DNA of 64,000 nt from an uncultured Clostridia bacterium (GCA_949388605.1 CASKJV010000006.1:25926-89925), one strand, 5' to 3'; counted from the first letter of the stretch, positions 46,126 through 55,253 are shown. The notes: generated from the sequence alone by a model not told the origin. A program made the numbers and translations.

Positions 46126-46165
46126 TAAAAAGAATACCAAACACTAGTTCTAGTGTTGATATTCT
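46126..46165 (-). terminator. Terminator of the P-loop kinase gene
   Basis: On the minus strand AGAATATCAACACTAG pairs with CTAGTGTTTGGTATTCT, followed by TTTTTAATTT. Confidence 0.75.
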
Positions 46166-46211
46166 ATCATTATATAATTTATGTGTCAATATAAATACGA
46201 AATAATGTTCG

Positions 46212-46922
46212 TTATTTTAAATTTGTATATTCTGGTTGTTTTAAATTATTTCTATTTAAATTATGTGTTGCTTTTCTTAAGTCTATTTTTTCTTTTACAA
46301 AATACTTTTCTTCAAATGTCAATTCTCCTAATTTTTCATATTCTAAATCAGCTTTATTTTGTAAATCTTCTATACTACCATTATTAGTTATAATAGATGT
46401 ATTACTTCCTGTAGTAGATTTAAAGAACTTTAATGCATAGGGAAGTTCAGTTATTTTTACTTCTTCAGTTGTTAATGCATCTCTTGCTCTAATACCTTTT
46501 CTCCTACTTAAATAATTTCTTTCTACAGTATAAATATGATCAAGTTTAGGAAATAATTTTTTATGAATAGGTAATGCCCAATCATCAATAACAATTACGC
46601 CTTTCCCAGAACTTTTAAATTCATCAATTTGCTTATTTAACTCTTTTTCTATTAATTTACTTCTTACAGCCATCAAAAATTTAAATGCAAATTTATTTTT
46701 ATAGAAGATTTTTTTAAATCCAGATTTCAATTTAGGATTGTTTTTTGTTGATTCTGTAGTATTATTTTCTTGCGATTGTAAAAATATTTTAAAATATTTT
46801 CTTTTCATTTCTCCAACTAAATTATCAACATGTATAACTCCAACATTTTCTCTTTTATCTAACTGTTCTGTAAAAGTTGTTTTTCCAGAACCACCAATTC
46901 CCATAACTCCAATTAATTTCAT
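46212..46922 (-). CDS. P-loop kinase, uridine/dephospho-CoA kinase-like
   Basis: A 236-residue protein. Walker A is GIGGSGKTT near the N-terminus, GVIVIDDWAL resembles the Walker B strand, and RRKGIRARDALT is a lid-like Arg-rich segment. The layout resembles the uridine kinase / dephospho-CoA kinase group, but the acceptor site is not conserved enough to name a substrate. TAGGAG precedes the ATG. It stands between dinB and a thioesterase gene and ends at its own terminator. Confidence 0.7.
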   Translation of the reverse strand: MKLIGVMGIGGSGKTTFTEQLDKRENVGVIHVDNLVGEMKRKYFKIFLQSQENNTTESTKNNPKLKSGFKKIFYKNKFAFKFLMAVRSKLIEKELNKQIDEFKSSGKGVIVIDDWALPIHKKLFPKLDHIYTVERNYLSRRKGIRARDALTTEEVKITELPYALKFFKSTTGSNTSIITNNGSIEDLQNKADLEYEKLGELTFEEKYFVKEKIDLRKATHNLNRNNLKQPEYTNLK

Positions 46923-47064
46923 AAAATTTCTCCTATAACTTCATATATTTAAATATCGTTTATTGTTAACTACTTATGTATTATAACATGATATTAAATC
47001 CTTTTCAAGTTATGTTAACTATATTTTGATAAAATAGACTTTTGTTCAACTTTTCCTGAATGAA

Positions 47065-47104
47065 TTATATAATAGGAATTACAGAGAAATTTCCTATTAT
47101 ATAA
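47065..47104. repeat. Dispersed palindromic repeat, copy 6
   Basis: TTATATAATAGGAATT, a 7-base loop, AATTTCCTATTATATAA: a 16-17 base-pair palindrome and the cleanest copy. It lies beside the thioesterase terminator, as copy 1 lies beside the VanW-type terminator. Confidence 0.8.
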
Positions 47105-47105
47105 C

Positions 47106-47137
47106 AAAAGAACACTTATTTAAGTTAAGTGTCCTTT
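47106..47137 (-). terminator. Terminator of the thioesterase gene
   Basis: AACACTTA and TAAGTGTCC arms with AAAAG and CTTTT flanks; on the minus strand the stem is followed by CTTTTGTTA. Confidence 0.65.
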
Positions 47138-47145
47138 TACTTTTT

Positions 47146-47871
47146 CTATTTTAATCTTATAATTGCATATAATGTACTTTCATCCTCACTTTTTATAGTA
47201 ACATAATGAAAATTATTTTCTTTAGAATAAATAGCTTTTACATTTTCACCTAATTTTATTTCTTTTTTATACATTACTTCAAAATAATTTAATTCTTTTA
47301 ATAAACTTACTTCTTCTGGTAACGCTTCTTTTGCAATATCTAGATAGTAAATATTGTGTAAATGCTTATTTATATCTATTAAATTTCTTGTTATTTTAAA
47401 ATTTATTTTATATTGTTGTTTAATAGGTTCCTTTATTTTTGGCAAATCATATTCTTCAAAAACTTTATTCTCTATTTCTGGTTTATATTTCTCAGAAACA
47501 TCCTCAGAAATCTTTACCAATTTTCCTTTATCTATATCTATAAAAACCCACTTAGAAGTTGCTATACAAACTACTTCATCATATTGATCTCTAACTTCAA
47601 AATCACGAAAAGCATAAAATCTATCTATATGTCTAGACCAAGTTTTTACTGTTAAAGAATCATTAACTAATGGTCTTTTTTTCACATCTACTTTCCAAGA
47701 CAATAAAATCCAAGATTTTCTTGTACTATCCATATCTGTGACTCCATATCCAGCAATTTCTGAATGTAGACCTGCAACATCTTCTAAATATCTTAATAAA
47801 CAAGTATTAGTTAGTTCTTTTTGTGAATTGATATCACTTAAACCAACAAAAAAATTATGTTCAACAAACAT
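47146..47871 (-). CDS. Acyl-ACP thioesterase
   Basis: Releases fatty acids from acyl carrier protein. A 241-residue double hot-dog protein of the FatA/FatB-like bacterial family (PF01643 type). Typical segments are LLRYLEDVAGLHSEIAGYG, SWKVDVKKRPLVNDSLTVKTW, YAFRDFEV, and RNLIDINKHLHNIYYLD with the conserved Asp-Asn-His region. AAAGGAG precedes the ATG. It stands alone; a role in membrane fatty-acid turnover is inferred from the family. Confidence 0.9.
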   Translation of the reverse strand: MFVEHNFFVGLSDINSQKELTNTCLLRYLEDVAGLHSEIAGYGVTDMDSTRKSWILLSWKVDVKKRPLVNDSLTVKTWSRHIDRFYAFRDFEVRDQYDEVVCIATSKWVFIDIDKGKLVKISEDVSEKYKPEIENKVFEEYDLPKIKEPIKQQYKINFKITRNLIDINKHLHNIYYLDIAKEALPEEVSLLKELNYFEVMYKKEIKLGENVKAIYSKENNFHYVTIKSEDESTLYAIIRLK

Positions 47872-47994
47872 TTTTAACTCCTTTGATTTTTCTAACTAAA
47901 AAATTATATAATATTTTTTTAGAAAAAACAAGTGAGCATTAATAATACACATATAATAATTTATTAAAACTGTATTATATTCGTTAATAGTTAT

Positions 47995-48513
47995 TTATAT
48001 ATAGTATTTTAAATTTTCTGCTTCTTCCCCAGGTTGTGTTTTTTCATATGTTGATTTTAAATTTTTTAGTTCTCTATTTATATCTTCTTCAAATACAGTT
48101 CCTTCAGCTAAATCAGTAAACCATTCTTCAGTTTCTTTTATATACTTTTTTTGAAAATCTTTATCTGCATAAATTGCTTCTGATAAATTATGAGCTCTAT
48201 CAGCTAATTTTACCATTCTTGCCATATCATTTTCTTTAATTCTTTTATAATAATCTTCTTTAATATATCCTTGCTCTTTGCTTACTAATAATACTGCTGT
48301 AGCAATTTTTTTATTAGAAATTTTTTCAATTTCTTCATAGGTAGTATCTGTATCTTCTATCAAATCATGAAATAATCCTGCAATTTGATATTCTATATCT
48401 AAGCCTTTATCTTTTAATATTTTACTTACAGCTAATGGGTGCAAATAATATGGTGTTCCTTGCTTTCTAGTTTGGTTTTTATGCTTTTCTTTAATATACT
48501 CAATTAAGTTCAT
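47995..48513 (-). CDS. HD-domain phosphohydrolase, SpoT/MESH1-like
   Basis: A 172-residue metal-dependent HD hydrolase. QGTPYYLHPLAVSKIL carries the first metal His, GLFHDLIEDTDTT the HD pair with the ED motif typical of ppGpp hydrolases, and MVKLADRAHNLSEA the final Asp. There is no synthetase domain, so it resembles small stand-alone (p)ppGpp hydrolases; the substrate is inferred. GAGGAG precedes the ATG. It lies upstream of the thioesterase gene and downstream of the prenyl synthase gene. Confidence 0.82.
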   Translation of the reverse strand: MNLIEYIKEKHKNQTRKQGTPYYLHPLAVSKILKDKGLDIEYQIAGLFHDLIEDTDTTYEEIEKISNKKIATAVLLVSKEQGYIKEDYYKRIKENDMARMVKLADRAHNLSEAIYADKDFQKKYIKETEEWFTDLAEGTVFEEDINRELKNLKSTYEKTQPGEEAENLKYYI

Positions 48514-48546
48514 CTTATACTCCTCTATACAAAATAATTATTAATA

Positions 48547-49428
48547 TTATTTTTTTCTATCTCTTATATACAATGCAAGTTCTTTTAAAAATTCTCCATT
48601 TTCATATTTTTCAATAATACTAATTGCTTTGTCAATAACTTGATTTAATTTGTTTATTGATTCTTCTAAACCATATTTAGTAATAAAAGTGCTTTTATTT
48701 TTTTCAATATCGTTTCCAATAGGTTTTCCAAGTTCTTTAACATCCCCAGTTATATCTAATATATCATCTTTAATCTGAAAAGCTAATCCTATACATTCAC
48801 CATACTCTGTTAGTTTTTCTAAATCATTCTGTGTAGCATTTGCAAGTATTGCTCCAATTCTAACGGAAGCACAAATTAATGCACCAGTTTTATTTTTATG
48901 CATATATTCTAAATAATCATCAGATATTTTTTGACCTTCAAATTCTGTATCAACATATTCTCCAATAATCATTCTATCTGTAGCATTAGCTAATTCTTTT
49001 AAAGCTTCTAGTTTTTGAGCTATGTTTTCATTATTATTTGATAATTCTTTTGATATCATTAAATATGCTTTATTAAGTAATGAATCCCCTGTCAATATCG
49101 CAGTAGCCTCATTAAAAGCTTTGTGATTAGTTGGTTTCCCATGTCTAAAATCATCATTATCTATTCCAGGTAAATCATCATGTATTAGAGAAAAATTATG
49201 TATCATTTCCATTGCTACTGCAAAAGGAAAAACTTTTTCATAATCTTTTTTAAATAATTGGTATGATGTCATTATTAAAATTGGTCTAATTCTTTTTCCT
49301 CCAGCCATTAAACTGTACTCTATAGATTGATTTAACTTTTTTTCTATAACATCATCTTTTATTATATTTTTTTCAATTTCATTATTAATTATATTTACAT
49401 ATTCTTCTAATTTATTTTTAAAATTCAT
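48547..49428 (-). CDS. ispA: Geranyl/farnesyl diphosphate synthase
   Basis: Builds short-chain prenyl diphosphates from isopentenyl diphosphate. The first aspartate-rich motif is HDDLPGIDND, the second is FQIKDDILDITGD, and GGKRIRP near residue 50 binds diphosphate. At 293 residues it is the short-chain FPP-synthase length. I start it at the ATG at 49428, 7 bases after GGAGAT; the frame runs back to 49500 with no signal. No xseA/xseB or dxs neighbours are present. Confidence 0.93.
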   Translation of the reverse strand: MNFKNKLEEYVNIINNEIEKNIIKDDVIEKKLNQSIEYSLMAGGKRIRPILIMTSYQLFKKDYEKVFPFAVAMEMIHNFSLIHDDLPGIDNDDFRHGKPTNHKAFNEATAILTGDSLLNKAYLMISKELSNNNENIAQKLEALKELANATDRMIIGEYVDTEFEGQKISDDYLEYMHKNKTGALICASVRIGAILANATQNDLEKLTEYGECIGLAFQIKDDILDITGDVKELGKPIGNDIEKNKSTFITKYGLEESINKLNQVIDKAISIIEKYENGEFLKELALYIRDRKK

Positions 49429-49570
49429 AAATATTATCTCCATATAATATATATTTATTTTCGTTATTTTTATACTATCATAAAAATAAGTAATTATCAA
49501 TAAATTTAAAATTTATCTGTAAATCATTATCATTCTTAGAGCTAAGAAATGTACAAAATTGGCAAAGGCT

Positions 49571-49610
49571 TTATATAATAGGAATTGCAAAACAATCTCC
49601 TATTATATAA
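49571..49610. repeat. Dispersed palindromic repeat, copy 7
   Basis: TTATATAATAGGAATTG, a 5-base loop, CAATCTCCTATTATATAA. Nearly identical to copy 6 and placed next to another terminator. Confidence 0.8.
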
Positions 49611-49611
49611 A

Positions 49612-49637
49612 AAAGATTAGAAATTATCTAATCTTTA
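49612..49637 (-). terminator. Terminator of the GntR-ABC operon
   Basis: AAAGATTAG and CTAATCTTT around an AAATTAT loop, with T-rich sequence on the minus strand. Confidence 0.7.
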
Positions 49638-49647
49638 AATTATAATT

Positions 49648-50322
49648 TTAAAATTCTTTTTTTGAATATATTTTGTATGAAATTTTGAATGATATATAAT
49701 AAATAGTAATTATAAAAACTAGTAGTATAAGTGGTAAAAATAACTCCAATCCAATATTTACTATATTTAAGAAACTATTTAAAATATGATTTGAACTCAA
49801 CTTTTCTCCAAAAAATATTATTCCACCTGCTAAAAAGGCTATTATTGCTGTAATTAAAAACATATATATTCTACCTTTTTCTGCTCCCATTTTATAAATA
49901 CAAGGAATTTGTATTGATTCTACAAGACTTATTCCAAATACTCCCCCAAGAGCTATTGATATCATATCAATAATGTTAGGTAATGCTTTTTTCATTATTA
50001 TAGATACTGCTAAGCTCATAATCATACCCAAAACTGCTCCTAAAATAGTTAAAGCTATTGCTAGAATATATTTTGATAAAACAATTTCTTTTTTTGTAAG
50101 AGGAAAAGTTAATATATATTTATCAGCTTTAGCCATTTCATCATAACTAAATGTTGCCATACCAAACATTCCAAGGCCCAAAGTCATCATAATAATAAGT
50201 ATTTCATCCATACTTGAATTTTTAGGTTCTAATGATACAAATATAAATATTATCATAAATATAATTAAAGTTTTGGTATAGCTTTTTAATTGTAACAAAT
50301 CTTTTGTTATTAATCCTTTCAT
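49648..50322 (-). CDS. ABC-2 type permease
   Basis: A 224-residue membrane protein with about six hydrophobic segments and an ADKYILTFPLTKKEIVLSKYI loop, which is characteristic of ABC-2 permeases (ABC2_membrane_5 type). It is the membrane partner of the ATPase gene directly upstream, separated by no bases. GntR-ATPase-permease operons of this kind (YtrA-like) respond to cell-wall stress or antimicrobials in other Firmicutes, but the substrate here is unknown. Confidence 0.85.
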   Translation of the reverse strand: MKGLITKDLLQLKSYTKTLIIFMIIFIFVSLEPKNSSMDEILIIMMTLGLGMFGMATFSYDEMAKADKYILTFPLTKKEIVLSKYILAIALTILGAVLGMIMSLAVSIIMKKALPNIIDMISIALGGVFGISLVESIQIPCIYKMGAEKGRIYMFLITAIIAFLAGGIIFFGEKLSSNHILNSFLNIVNIGLELFLPLILLVFIITIYYISFKISYKIYSKKEF

Positions 50323-51180
50323 TTATTTTTCCCCCTTTATATAAATAAGCATTATATCGTCTATTGTAGGCTTATCTATTATTTCAATATTATATTTTTT
50401 CTTAAATTCAAATTTATTTTCTACTAAAACATCATATTCATATTTACTTTTCTTGTATTTTACAAAATCATTTTTATCTATTTTTTCAAATTCATCTTTA
50501 GAACATCTTACAATTCCATAATTATCTAATAATTCATCTCTTGTTTTAGTAAATACGATTTTTCCTTCACTAATAAATGTTATATAGTCTGCAATGTGCT
50601 CTAAATCTGATGTTATATGACTTGATACTAATATTCCATTTTCCTCATCTTGTATAAAGTCTTGAAAAATATCCAATATTTCATTTCTTGCAATTGGATC
50701 CAATCCTGATGTTGGTTCATCTAATATTAACAATTTAGGATGATGTGAAAGTGCAACTGCAATTTTTAATTTCATTTTCATACCACTTGAAAATTCTTTA
50801 GACATTTTATGTTTAGGTAATTTTAAATTTTCTATATATTTAAAATATAATTTTTCATCCCAATTTTTATATATCTTCTTCATAATTTTATTTATATCAG
50901 TTGGAGTTAAATATTCGGATAAAAAACTATCATCTAAAACAACTCCTATTTCTTCTTTAATTTCTTTTTCATACTTTCTATTATCTTTTTCAAATATTTT
51001 TATTTCGCCAGAATCAGTATTAATTACATTTAAAATGGATTTTATTGTTGTGCTTTTTCCAGCTCCATTTTCACCAATCAACCCCATTATCATACCTTTG
51101 GGTAATTTTATATTAATATTTTTTAATTCAAAATCACTATATTTTTTATTTAAATTTGTAACTTCTAATATGTCTTTCAT
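50323..51180 (-). CDS. ABC transporter ATPase
   Basis: A 285-residue ATPase with Walker A GENGAGKS (36-43), signature EFSSGMKMKLKIA and Walker B LLILDEPTSGLDP, typical of drug/peptide export ATPases. I start it at the ATG at 51180, after AAGGAAAAACT; the frame is open to 51204. It is encoded between a GntR regulator and a permease and shares their transcript. Confidence 0.92.
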   Translation of the reverse strand: MKDILEVTNLNKKYSDFELKNINIKLPKGMIMGLIGENGAGKSTTIKSILNVINTDSGEIKIFEKDNRKYEKEIKEEIGVVLDDSFLSEYLTPTDINKIMKKIYKNWDEKLYFKYIENLKLPKHKMSKEFSSGMKMKLKIAVALSHHPKLLILDEPTSGLDPIARNEILDIFQDFIQDEENGILVSSHITSDLEHIADYITFISEGKIVFTKTRDELLDNYGIVRCSKDEFEKIDKNDFVKYKKSKYEYDVLVENKFEFKKKYNIEIIDKPTIDDIMLIYIKGEK

Positions 51181-51204
51181 AGTTTTTCCTTTCTTATGAA
51201 GCAA

Positions 51205-51576
51205 TTATTCTTCATATAAAATATCTAACATATTTTCTATTTCACTTTTAGAAATATTACTAATCTTAGCAATAGATACTGCAGTATCTATTAAATCTTC
51301 AATTTTTTGCAATTGTTCTTCTCGTATAAGTTCCATATTTTTATTGGCAACATATACGCCTTTTCCTGGAAATGTTTCTACATAGCCTTCCCTTTCAAGT
51401 TCTTCATAGGCATTTTTGGTTGTTATAACACTTATTCTTAAATCTTTTGCTAAATTTCTTATTGATGGTAATTGTTCTCCTACTTTTAATTCATTTGAAA
51501 CAATTTTGTTTTTGATTTGTTCTTTTATTTGCTCATAAATTGGTTTATTACTTGAATTGCTTATTATTATATTCAA
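51205..51576 (-). CDS. GntR-family regulator, YtrA type
   Basis: A 123-residue repressor-type protein. The winged helix spans about residues 10-75 (PIYEQIKEQIKNKIVSNELKVGEQLPSIRNLAKDL in parts: IKNKIVSNELKVGE, LPSIRNLAKDLRIS, EGYVETFPGKGVYV). The C-terminal part is a short dimerisation helix pair, the mark of the YtrA subfamily that precedes ABC export genes. Start is TTG after a GGAG about 10 bases away. Two TATATAC-type direct repeats at 51642-51672, just upstream, could be its operator. Confidence 0.9.
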   Translation of the reverse strand: MNIIISNSSNKPIYEQIKEQIKNKIVSNELKVGEQLPSIRNLAKDLRISVITTKNAYEELEREGYVETFPGKGVYVANKNMELIREEQLQKIEDLIDTAVSIAKISNISKSEIENMLDILYEE

Positions 51577-51639
51577 TACTATGTAGCTCCTTTCTTTGTT
51601 TTATAGAAATTTTTTATTGTCGACTTAATAAAAATTCAC

Positions 51640-51672
51640 TATGTATATACTGTATATACTCAGTATATACAG
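51640..51672. promoter_or_regulatory. Possible GntR operator
   Basis: TGTATATACTGTATATACTC and AGTATATACAGT overlap as a short palindromic/direct repeat cluster about 65-95 bases upstream of the GntR start. YtrA-type repressors bind such palindromes in their own promoters; the assignment is inferred. Confidence 0.5.
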
Positions 51673-51726
51673 TTGTGATAAAAAAGTCAATACTCTTTAA
51701 TAAAATTTAAGAATATTTTCTAATTT

Positions 51727-51760
51727 CAAACGCCCCGTTATTAAATTAACGGGGCGTTTG
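51727..51760 (-). terminator. Terminator of the nucleotidyltransferase gene
   Basis: CAAACGCCCCGTTA and TAACGGGGCGTTTG form a perfect 14-base-pair stem with a 6-base loop. It is unusually GC-rich for this chromosome. Confidence 0.85.
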
Positions 51761-51767
51761 ATTATTC

Positions 51768-52454
51768 TCATTTCTGCAATTGCTTAAGCTGAGCTATTTT
51801 TTTCTGCTTGTCTGCTTCAGCATAATTGTTATACACCTTCATAAAAGTATCCAAGTCGCGAATTCCTACTTCAATTACCTTATCATATATTTCCTGATAT
51901 ATAGGTGTTTCCATTAATTCTGACCTTAAATCAGGGTATAAATAATAAATATCTTTCGGAACATTTCTGCGCCAAGAAATTTCATCGTCAACCAGTAACA
52001 TTCCTCTAATTTCTGTTCCAGAAATTGGAACCAGATTACGTGGGACAAGAAGTTCAGCTGTCATCTCGATGTCTTTTTCTTCAAACCAACTGCTTCTATT
52101 TCCTTCTCTTCCATAAAGAATTACGTCAGGAAATCTTCCAAATTTTTCAATAATATGTTGTTTTAAATATTTTCCCCAACTGGTACTTCTGTTCTGCTCA
52201 TTAGACATATCATTAATGCCATCAATAATGAGCTTATCCTTTGGTATATCCCAATACATTTCTCTGAGCACTTTTTTACGAGTTTCTATGCAAAAAGGAT
52301 TCCGCAAGGTACCTTTTTCCTGTGCCGATCCTATTGCAACATAAGTTTTCCGACTAATTTTAATTCCTTTGTCGATAAGCAATTTATGCCCAAGATCCGC
52401 ATGACCATATCTGCCACAAACAAAAGAAAATTCAAAAGCTGAATCATAACTCAT
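51768..52454 (-). CDS. HIGH-superfamily nucleotidyltransferase
   Basis: A 228-residue enzyme of the NMN adenylyltransferase/cytidylyltransferase superfamily. The N-terminal VCGRYGHADLGHKLLI keeps the GH of the nucleotide-binding motif, though the preceding His is Asp here, and PISGTEIRGM (144-152) matches the ISxTxIR lid motif. The substrate is unclear; NMN-type adenylyl transfer is one possibility. I start it at the ATG at 52454, 9 bases after AGGAGGT; the frame extends to 52544 without a signal. Promoter, GC-rich terminator and frequent CAG codons are unlike its neighbours and suggest transfer. Confidence 0.75.
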   Translation of the reverse strand: MSYDSAFEFSFVCGRYGHADLGHKLLIDKGIKISRKTYVAIGSAQEKGTLRNPFCIETRKKVLREMYWDIPKDKLIIDGINDMSNEQNRSTSWGKYLKQHIIEKFGRFPDVILYGREGNRSSWFEEKDIEMTAELLVPRNLVPISGTEIRGMLLVDDEISWRRNVPKDIYYLYPDLRSELMETPIYQEIYDKVIEVGIRDLDTFMKVYNNYAEADKQKKIAQLKQLQK

Positions 52455-52515
52455 TTTTGTATACCTCCTAATTGTTTTTGAAATGAATAATAAAACTGTA
52501 TCGCGTTCTTTCATT

Positions 52516-52544
52516 ATTATAACATAGTATACATAAAATTTCAA
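52516..52544 (-). promoter_or_regulatory. Promoter of the nucleotidyltransferase gene
   Basis: On the minus strand TTGAAA and TATAAT with a 17-base spacer, about 60 bases before the ATG. Confidence 0.7.
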
Positions 52545-52559
52545 ACGTTATTTATATTT

Positions 52560-53201
52560 CTAATCTTTAATTTGTATTTCTAATAAATATAGTAAATCTA
52601 TTGCTTGAAATTGATTAATTATTGCTCCTTTTATATTTTCAATAGATATAGCAATTCCTTCAATAATGCTATCAGATAAATCTATATTTTTTAAACTTGT
52701 ACTATAAAAATGTGCTTGAGTTAAATCTGCTTTTTCAAATAAAATATCTTTTAATTTATTTTCTTGAAAATAACTATTTCTTAAAAGTGTATTATTAAAC
52801 AAAACCTTTTCTATTACTGCATTTGATAAATTTATATAATTACAATTAGAATTATAGAAACATATACTGTAAAACTTTGCTTCAATAAAATTACAACCAA
52901 TTGTTTTGCAATTATTAAATTCACATCTTATAAAAGAACAATTTTCAAAAGAAGTATTTGAAAAATTACAATTTATAAATTTTACATTTTTAAAACAGTT
53001 CTTTTCTAGTGTACTATTTAGAATAGAACTATCTTTAAAAATAACATTTTCAAATTCTATATTATTAAATTCTATATTTTCTTCTGTAAAATTTTCAATT
53101 ATTTTATTACTAAAATAATCATCTATTTTTATTTCATTTAATAAGTTTTCACATTTATCTAAATTTTTTAAAAATGATTCTTGTGGTTTTAAAATATTCA
53201 T
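52560..53201 (-). CDS. Pentapeptide-repeat protein, Qnr-like
   Basis: A 213-residue right-handed beta-helix protein. Residues about 45-175 are pentapeptide repeats with Phe/Leu at the centre (FENVIF, CNFSNTSFENCSFI, CEFNNCKTIGCNF). Length and the ending GAIINQFQAIDLLYLLEI resemble Qnr-type proteins, which mimic DNA and protect gyrase from quinolones. Whether this one does so cannot be told from the sequence. The ATG is preceded by AGGAAAAGT. The next gene upstream on the same strand encodes an Lsa-like ABC-F protein, 12 bases away. Confidence 0.82.
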   Translation of the reverse strand: MNILKPQESFLKNLDKCENLLNEIKIDDYFSNKIIENFTEENIEFNNIEFENVIFKDSSILNSTLEKNCFKNVKFINCNFSNTSFENCSFIRCEFNNCKTIGCNFIEAKFYSICFYNSNCNYINLSNAVIEKVLFNNTLLRNSYFQENKLKDILFEKADLTQAHFYSTSLKNIDLSDSIIEGIAISIENIKGAIINQFQAIDLLYLLEIQIKD

Positions 53202-53213
53202 ACTTTTCCTTTA

Positions 53214-54695
53214 CTATTTTAAATTTACTACTTTTGTAGCAACTTTTTGTATAAAAGTATCATCATGTTCTACAAATATAATAGTTGGTTTATATTTTAG
53301 TATTGCTTCTTCAATTTGAATCCTTGTTAAAATGTCTATATAGTTTAGCGGTTCATCCCAAATATAAAGGTGGGCTGATTCTGAAATACTTTTTGCAATT
53401 AAAACTTTTTTCTTTTGTCCTTCACTCATTTCTTGTATATCTTTATTAAATTCAGAATTTGATACTCCCATTTTAGAAAGCATAGATTTAAAAACACTTT
53501 CATCAATACGACTTTCACGTGCAAGATCTTTTAATTTTCCTTTTAAGTTTTCTGTACTTTGTGATACATAAGAAATTTTTAAATCATTTGCAATTTTAAT
53601 ACTTCCATCATGTTTAATTTCATTTCCTATAATTAACTTTAATATACTCGATTTTCCAATTCCATTTTTGCCAACAATTGCAATTCTATCTCCATTATTT
53701 ACTTCAAATGACACTCTATTAAAAATCAATTTATTATCGTATTTTACTTGAAAATTGTCTGCTATAATTAATGGATTTTTTTTACTTTCTATTGGGGTAA
53801 TTTTCAAAGGATCATTTCTATCCATATTATTTAACAAATTAGATTTTTCATCTATTGCTTTTTCAATTCTTTGTTCTATTATCTTTGATCTTTTCATCAT
53901 TTTAGCAGATTGATGTCCTACATATCCTCTATCTATCATTTCTTTAGAACCACTATGATTGTATTTTGTCTTTTCTATTTTATTTGACCAATCACTTGTG
54001 TTTCTTGCAGATACTCCTAATCTATTTATATCTTTTTGTAATTTTTCGTTTTGTATTAATTCAAAATTATCTTGTGCATTTTTGTTTTCTTGCCATGATG
54101 AAAAATTACCTTTTTGAATATCGATATTTGTATTATTTATAGAAATTATATGATCTACAACCTTGTCTAAAAAATTTCTATCATGAGAAACTACAATAAA
54201 TCCTTTTTTCTTTTTTAGATATTCTACTAAATTATTTCTCGTTTCTAAATCTAAGTGATTTGTTGGTTCATCAATAAGTAGAAAATTATTACCTTTTAAA
54301 AATAAACTTATTAAAAGAACTTTAATTTGTTCTCCACCACTTAATAAATAAAAATTTCTATAAAGAATTTCTGCATCTGTATTTAACAAATTTAGTTCTT
54401 TTATAATTTCCCAATCTTCTACGTTTGGTGCAATTTCATTTACAATTTCTATAGTTATTTTGTCTTTATTTTTTACTTCAAATGGAAAATAATCAAACTC
54501 CACACTCTTTGAAATTGTTCCTCTGTATTCATATTTTTCTAATAACAATTTTAAGAAAGTAGTTTTTCCTTTTCCATTTCTACCTATTAAACCTAATTTC
54601 CAGTCTGTATCTATATTAAATGATACATTTTCGAAAACATTATTTAGGTTTCCATCATAGCCGAATGTTAAATTGTTTACACTTATTAAAGACAT
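53214..54695 (-). CDS. ABC-F protein, Lsa-like
   Basis: A 493-residue protein with two ATPase domains and no membrane segment. Walker A motifs are GRNGKGKTT and GKNGIGKSS; signature segments are LLSGGEQIK and EMSEGQKKK; Walker B is LLIDEPTNHLD in the first half and IWDEPLNYID in the second. Length and the WKLGLIGRNGKGKTTFL start resemble Lsa/Vga-type ribosome-protection proteins that confer lincosamide, streptogramin A or pleuromutilin resistance. The resistance activity is inferred. GGAGG precedes the ATG. Confidence 0.88.
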   Translation of the reverse strand: MSLISVNNLTFGYDGNLNNVFENVSFNIDTDWKLGLIGRNGKGKTTFLKLLLEKYEYRGTISKSVEFDYFPFEVKNKDKITIEIVNEIAPNVEDWEIIKELNLLNTDAEILYRNFYLLSGGEQIKVLLISLFLKGNNFLLIDEPTNHLDLETRNNLVEYLKKKKGFIVVSHDRNFLDKVVDHIISINNTNIDIQKGNFSSWQENKNAQDNFELIQNEKLQKDINRLGVSARNTSDWSNKIEKTKYNHSGSKEMIDRGYVGHQSAKMMKRSKIIEQRIEKAIDEKSNLLNNMDRNDPLKITPIESKKNPLIIADNFQVKYDNKLIFNRVSFEVNNGDRIAIVGKNGIGKSSILKLIIGNEIKHDGSIKIANDLKISYVSQSTENLKGKLKDLARESRIDESVFKSMLSKMGVSNSEFNKDIQEMSEGQKKKVLIAKSISESAHLYIWDEPLNYIDILTRIQIEEAILKYKPTIIFVEHDDTFIQKVATKVVNLK

Positions 54696-54704
54696 ATTAC
54701 CTCC

Positions 54705-55253
54705 TTAAATTTTATACATAAAACAGCCTTTTTCATGAGAATATATTACTCCTATTGCTTGCAAATATGAATATATAATTGTTGTTCCTACAAACTTCAT
54801 TCCTCTTTTTTTTAAATCTCCTGAAATTTTATCTGACAATTCTGAACTTGTTTTATCTATTTCATAAATTATCTTATTATTTGTAAATGTTATTAAATAA
54901 TTATTAAATGATCCATATTCATTCTGTATTTCTCTAAATATTTTACTATTACTAATTGCTGAATTTATTTTTAATTTATTTCTTATAATTTTTTCATTTT
55001 TTAATAATTCTTGTATTTTTTTATCATCATAATTACAAATCTTATCTATATCAAAATTGTCAAAAGCTTTCCTAAACTCTTCTCTTTTATTTAATACACA
55101 TTCCCATGAAAGACCTGCTTGAAAGGATTCCAAAATTAACATCTCAAATAAATGATGTTCATTAAAGTTAGGAATCCCCCATTCTTTATCATGATACTCA
55201 ACATACAATTTATTTTTTAGATTACACCATTTACATCTTACTTTATCTACCAT
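54705..55253 (-). CDS. tag: DNA-3-methyladenine glycosylase I
   Basis: Removes 3-methyladenine from alkylated DNA. A 182-residue protein with the Tag signature: CKWCN near the start and DKEWGIPNFNEHHLFEMLILESFQAGLSW, with the conserved Glu. The C-terminal MKFVGTTIIYSYLQAIGVIYSHEKGC supplies the His/Cys zinc ligands (together with C8 and C11). GAAGGAG precedes the ATG. It is the gene before the ABC-F protein and may share its transcript. Confidence 0.94.
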   Translation of the reverse strand: MVDKVRCKWCNLKNKLYVEYHDKEWGIPNFNEHHLFEMLILESFQAGLSWECVLNKREEFRKAFDNFDIDKICNYDDKKIQELLKNEKIIRNKLKINSAISNSKIFREIQNEYGSFNNYLITFTNNKIIYEIDKTSSELSDKISGDLKKRGMKFVGTTIIYSYLQAIGVIYSHEKGCFMYKI

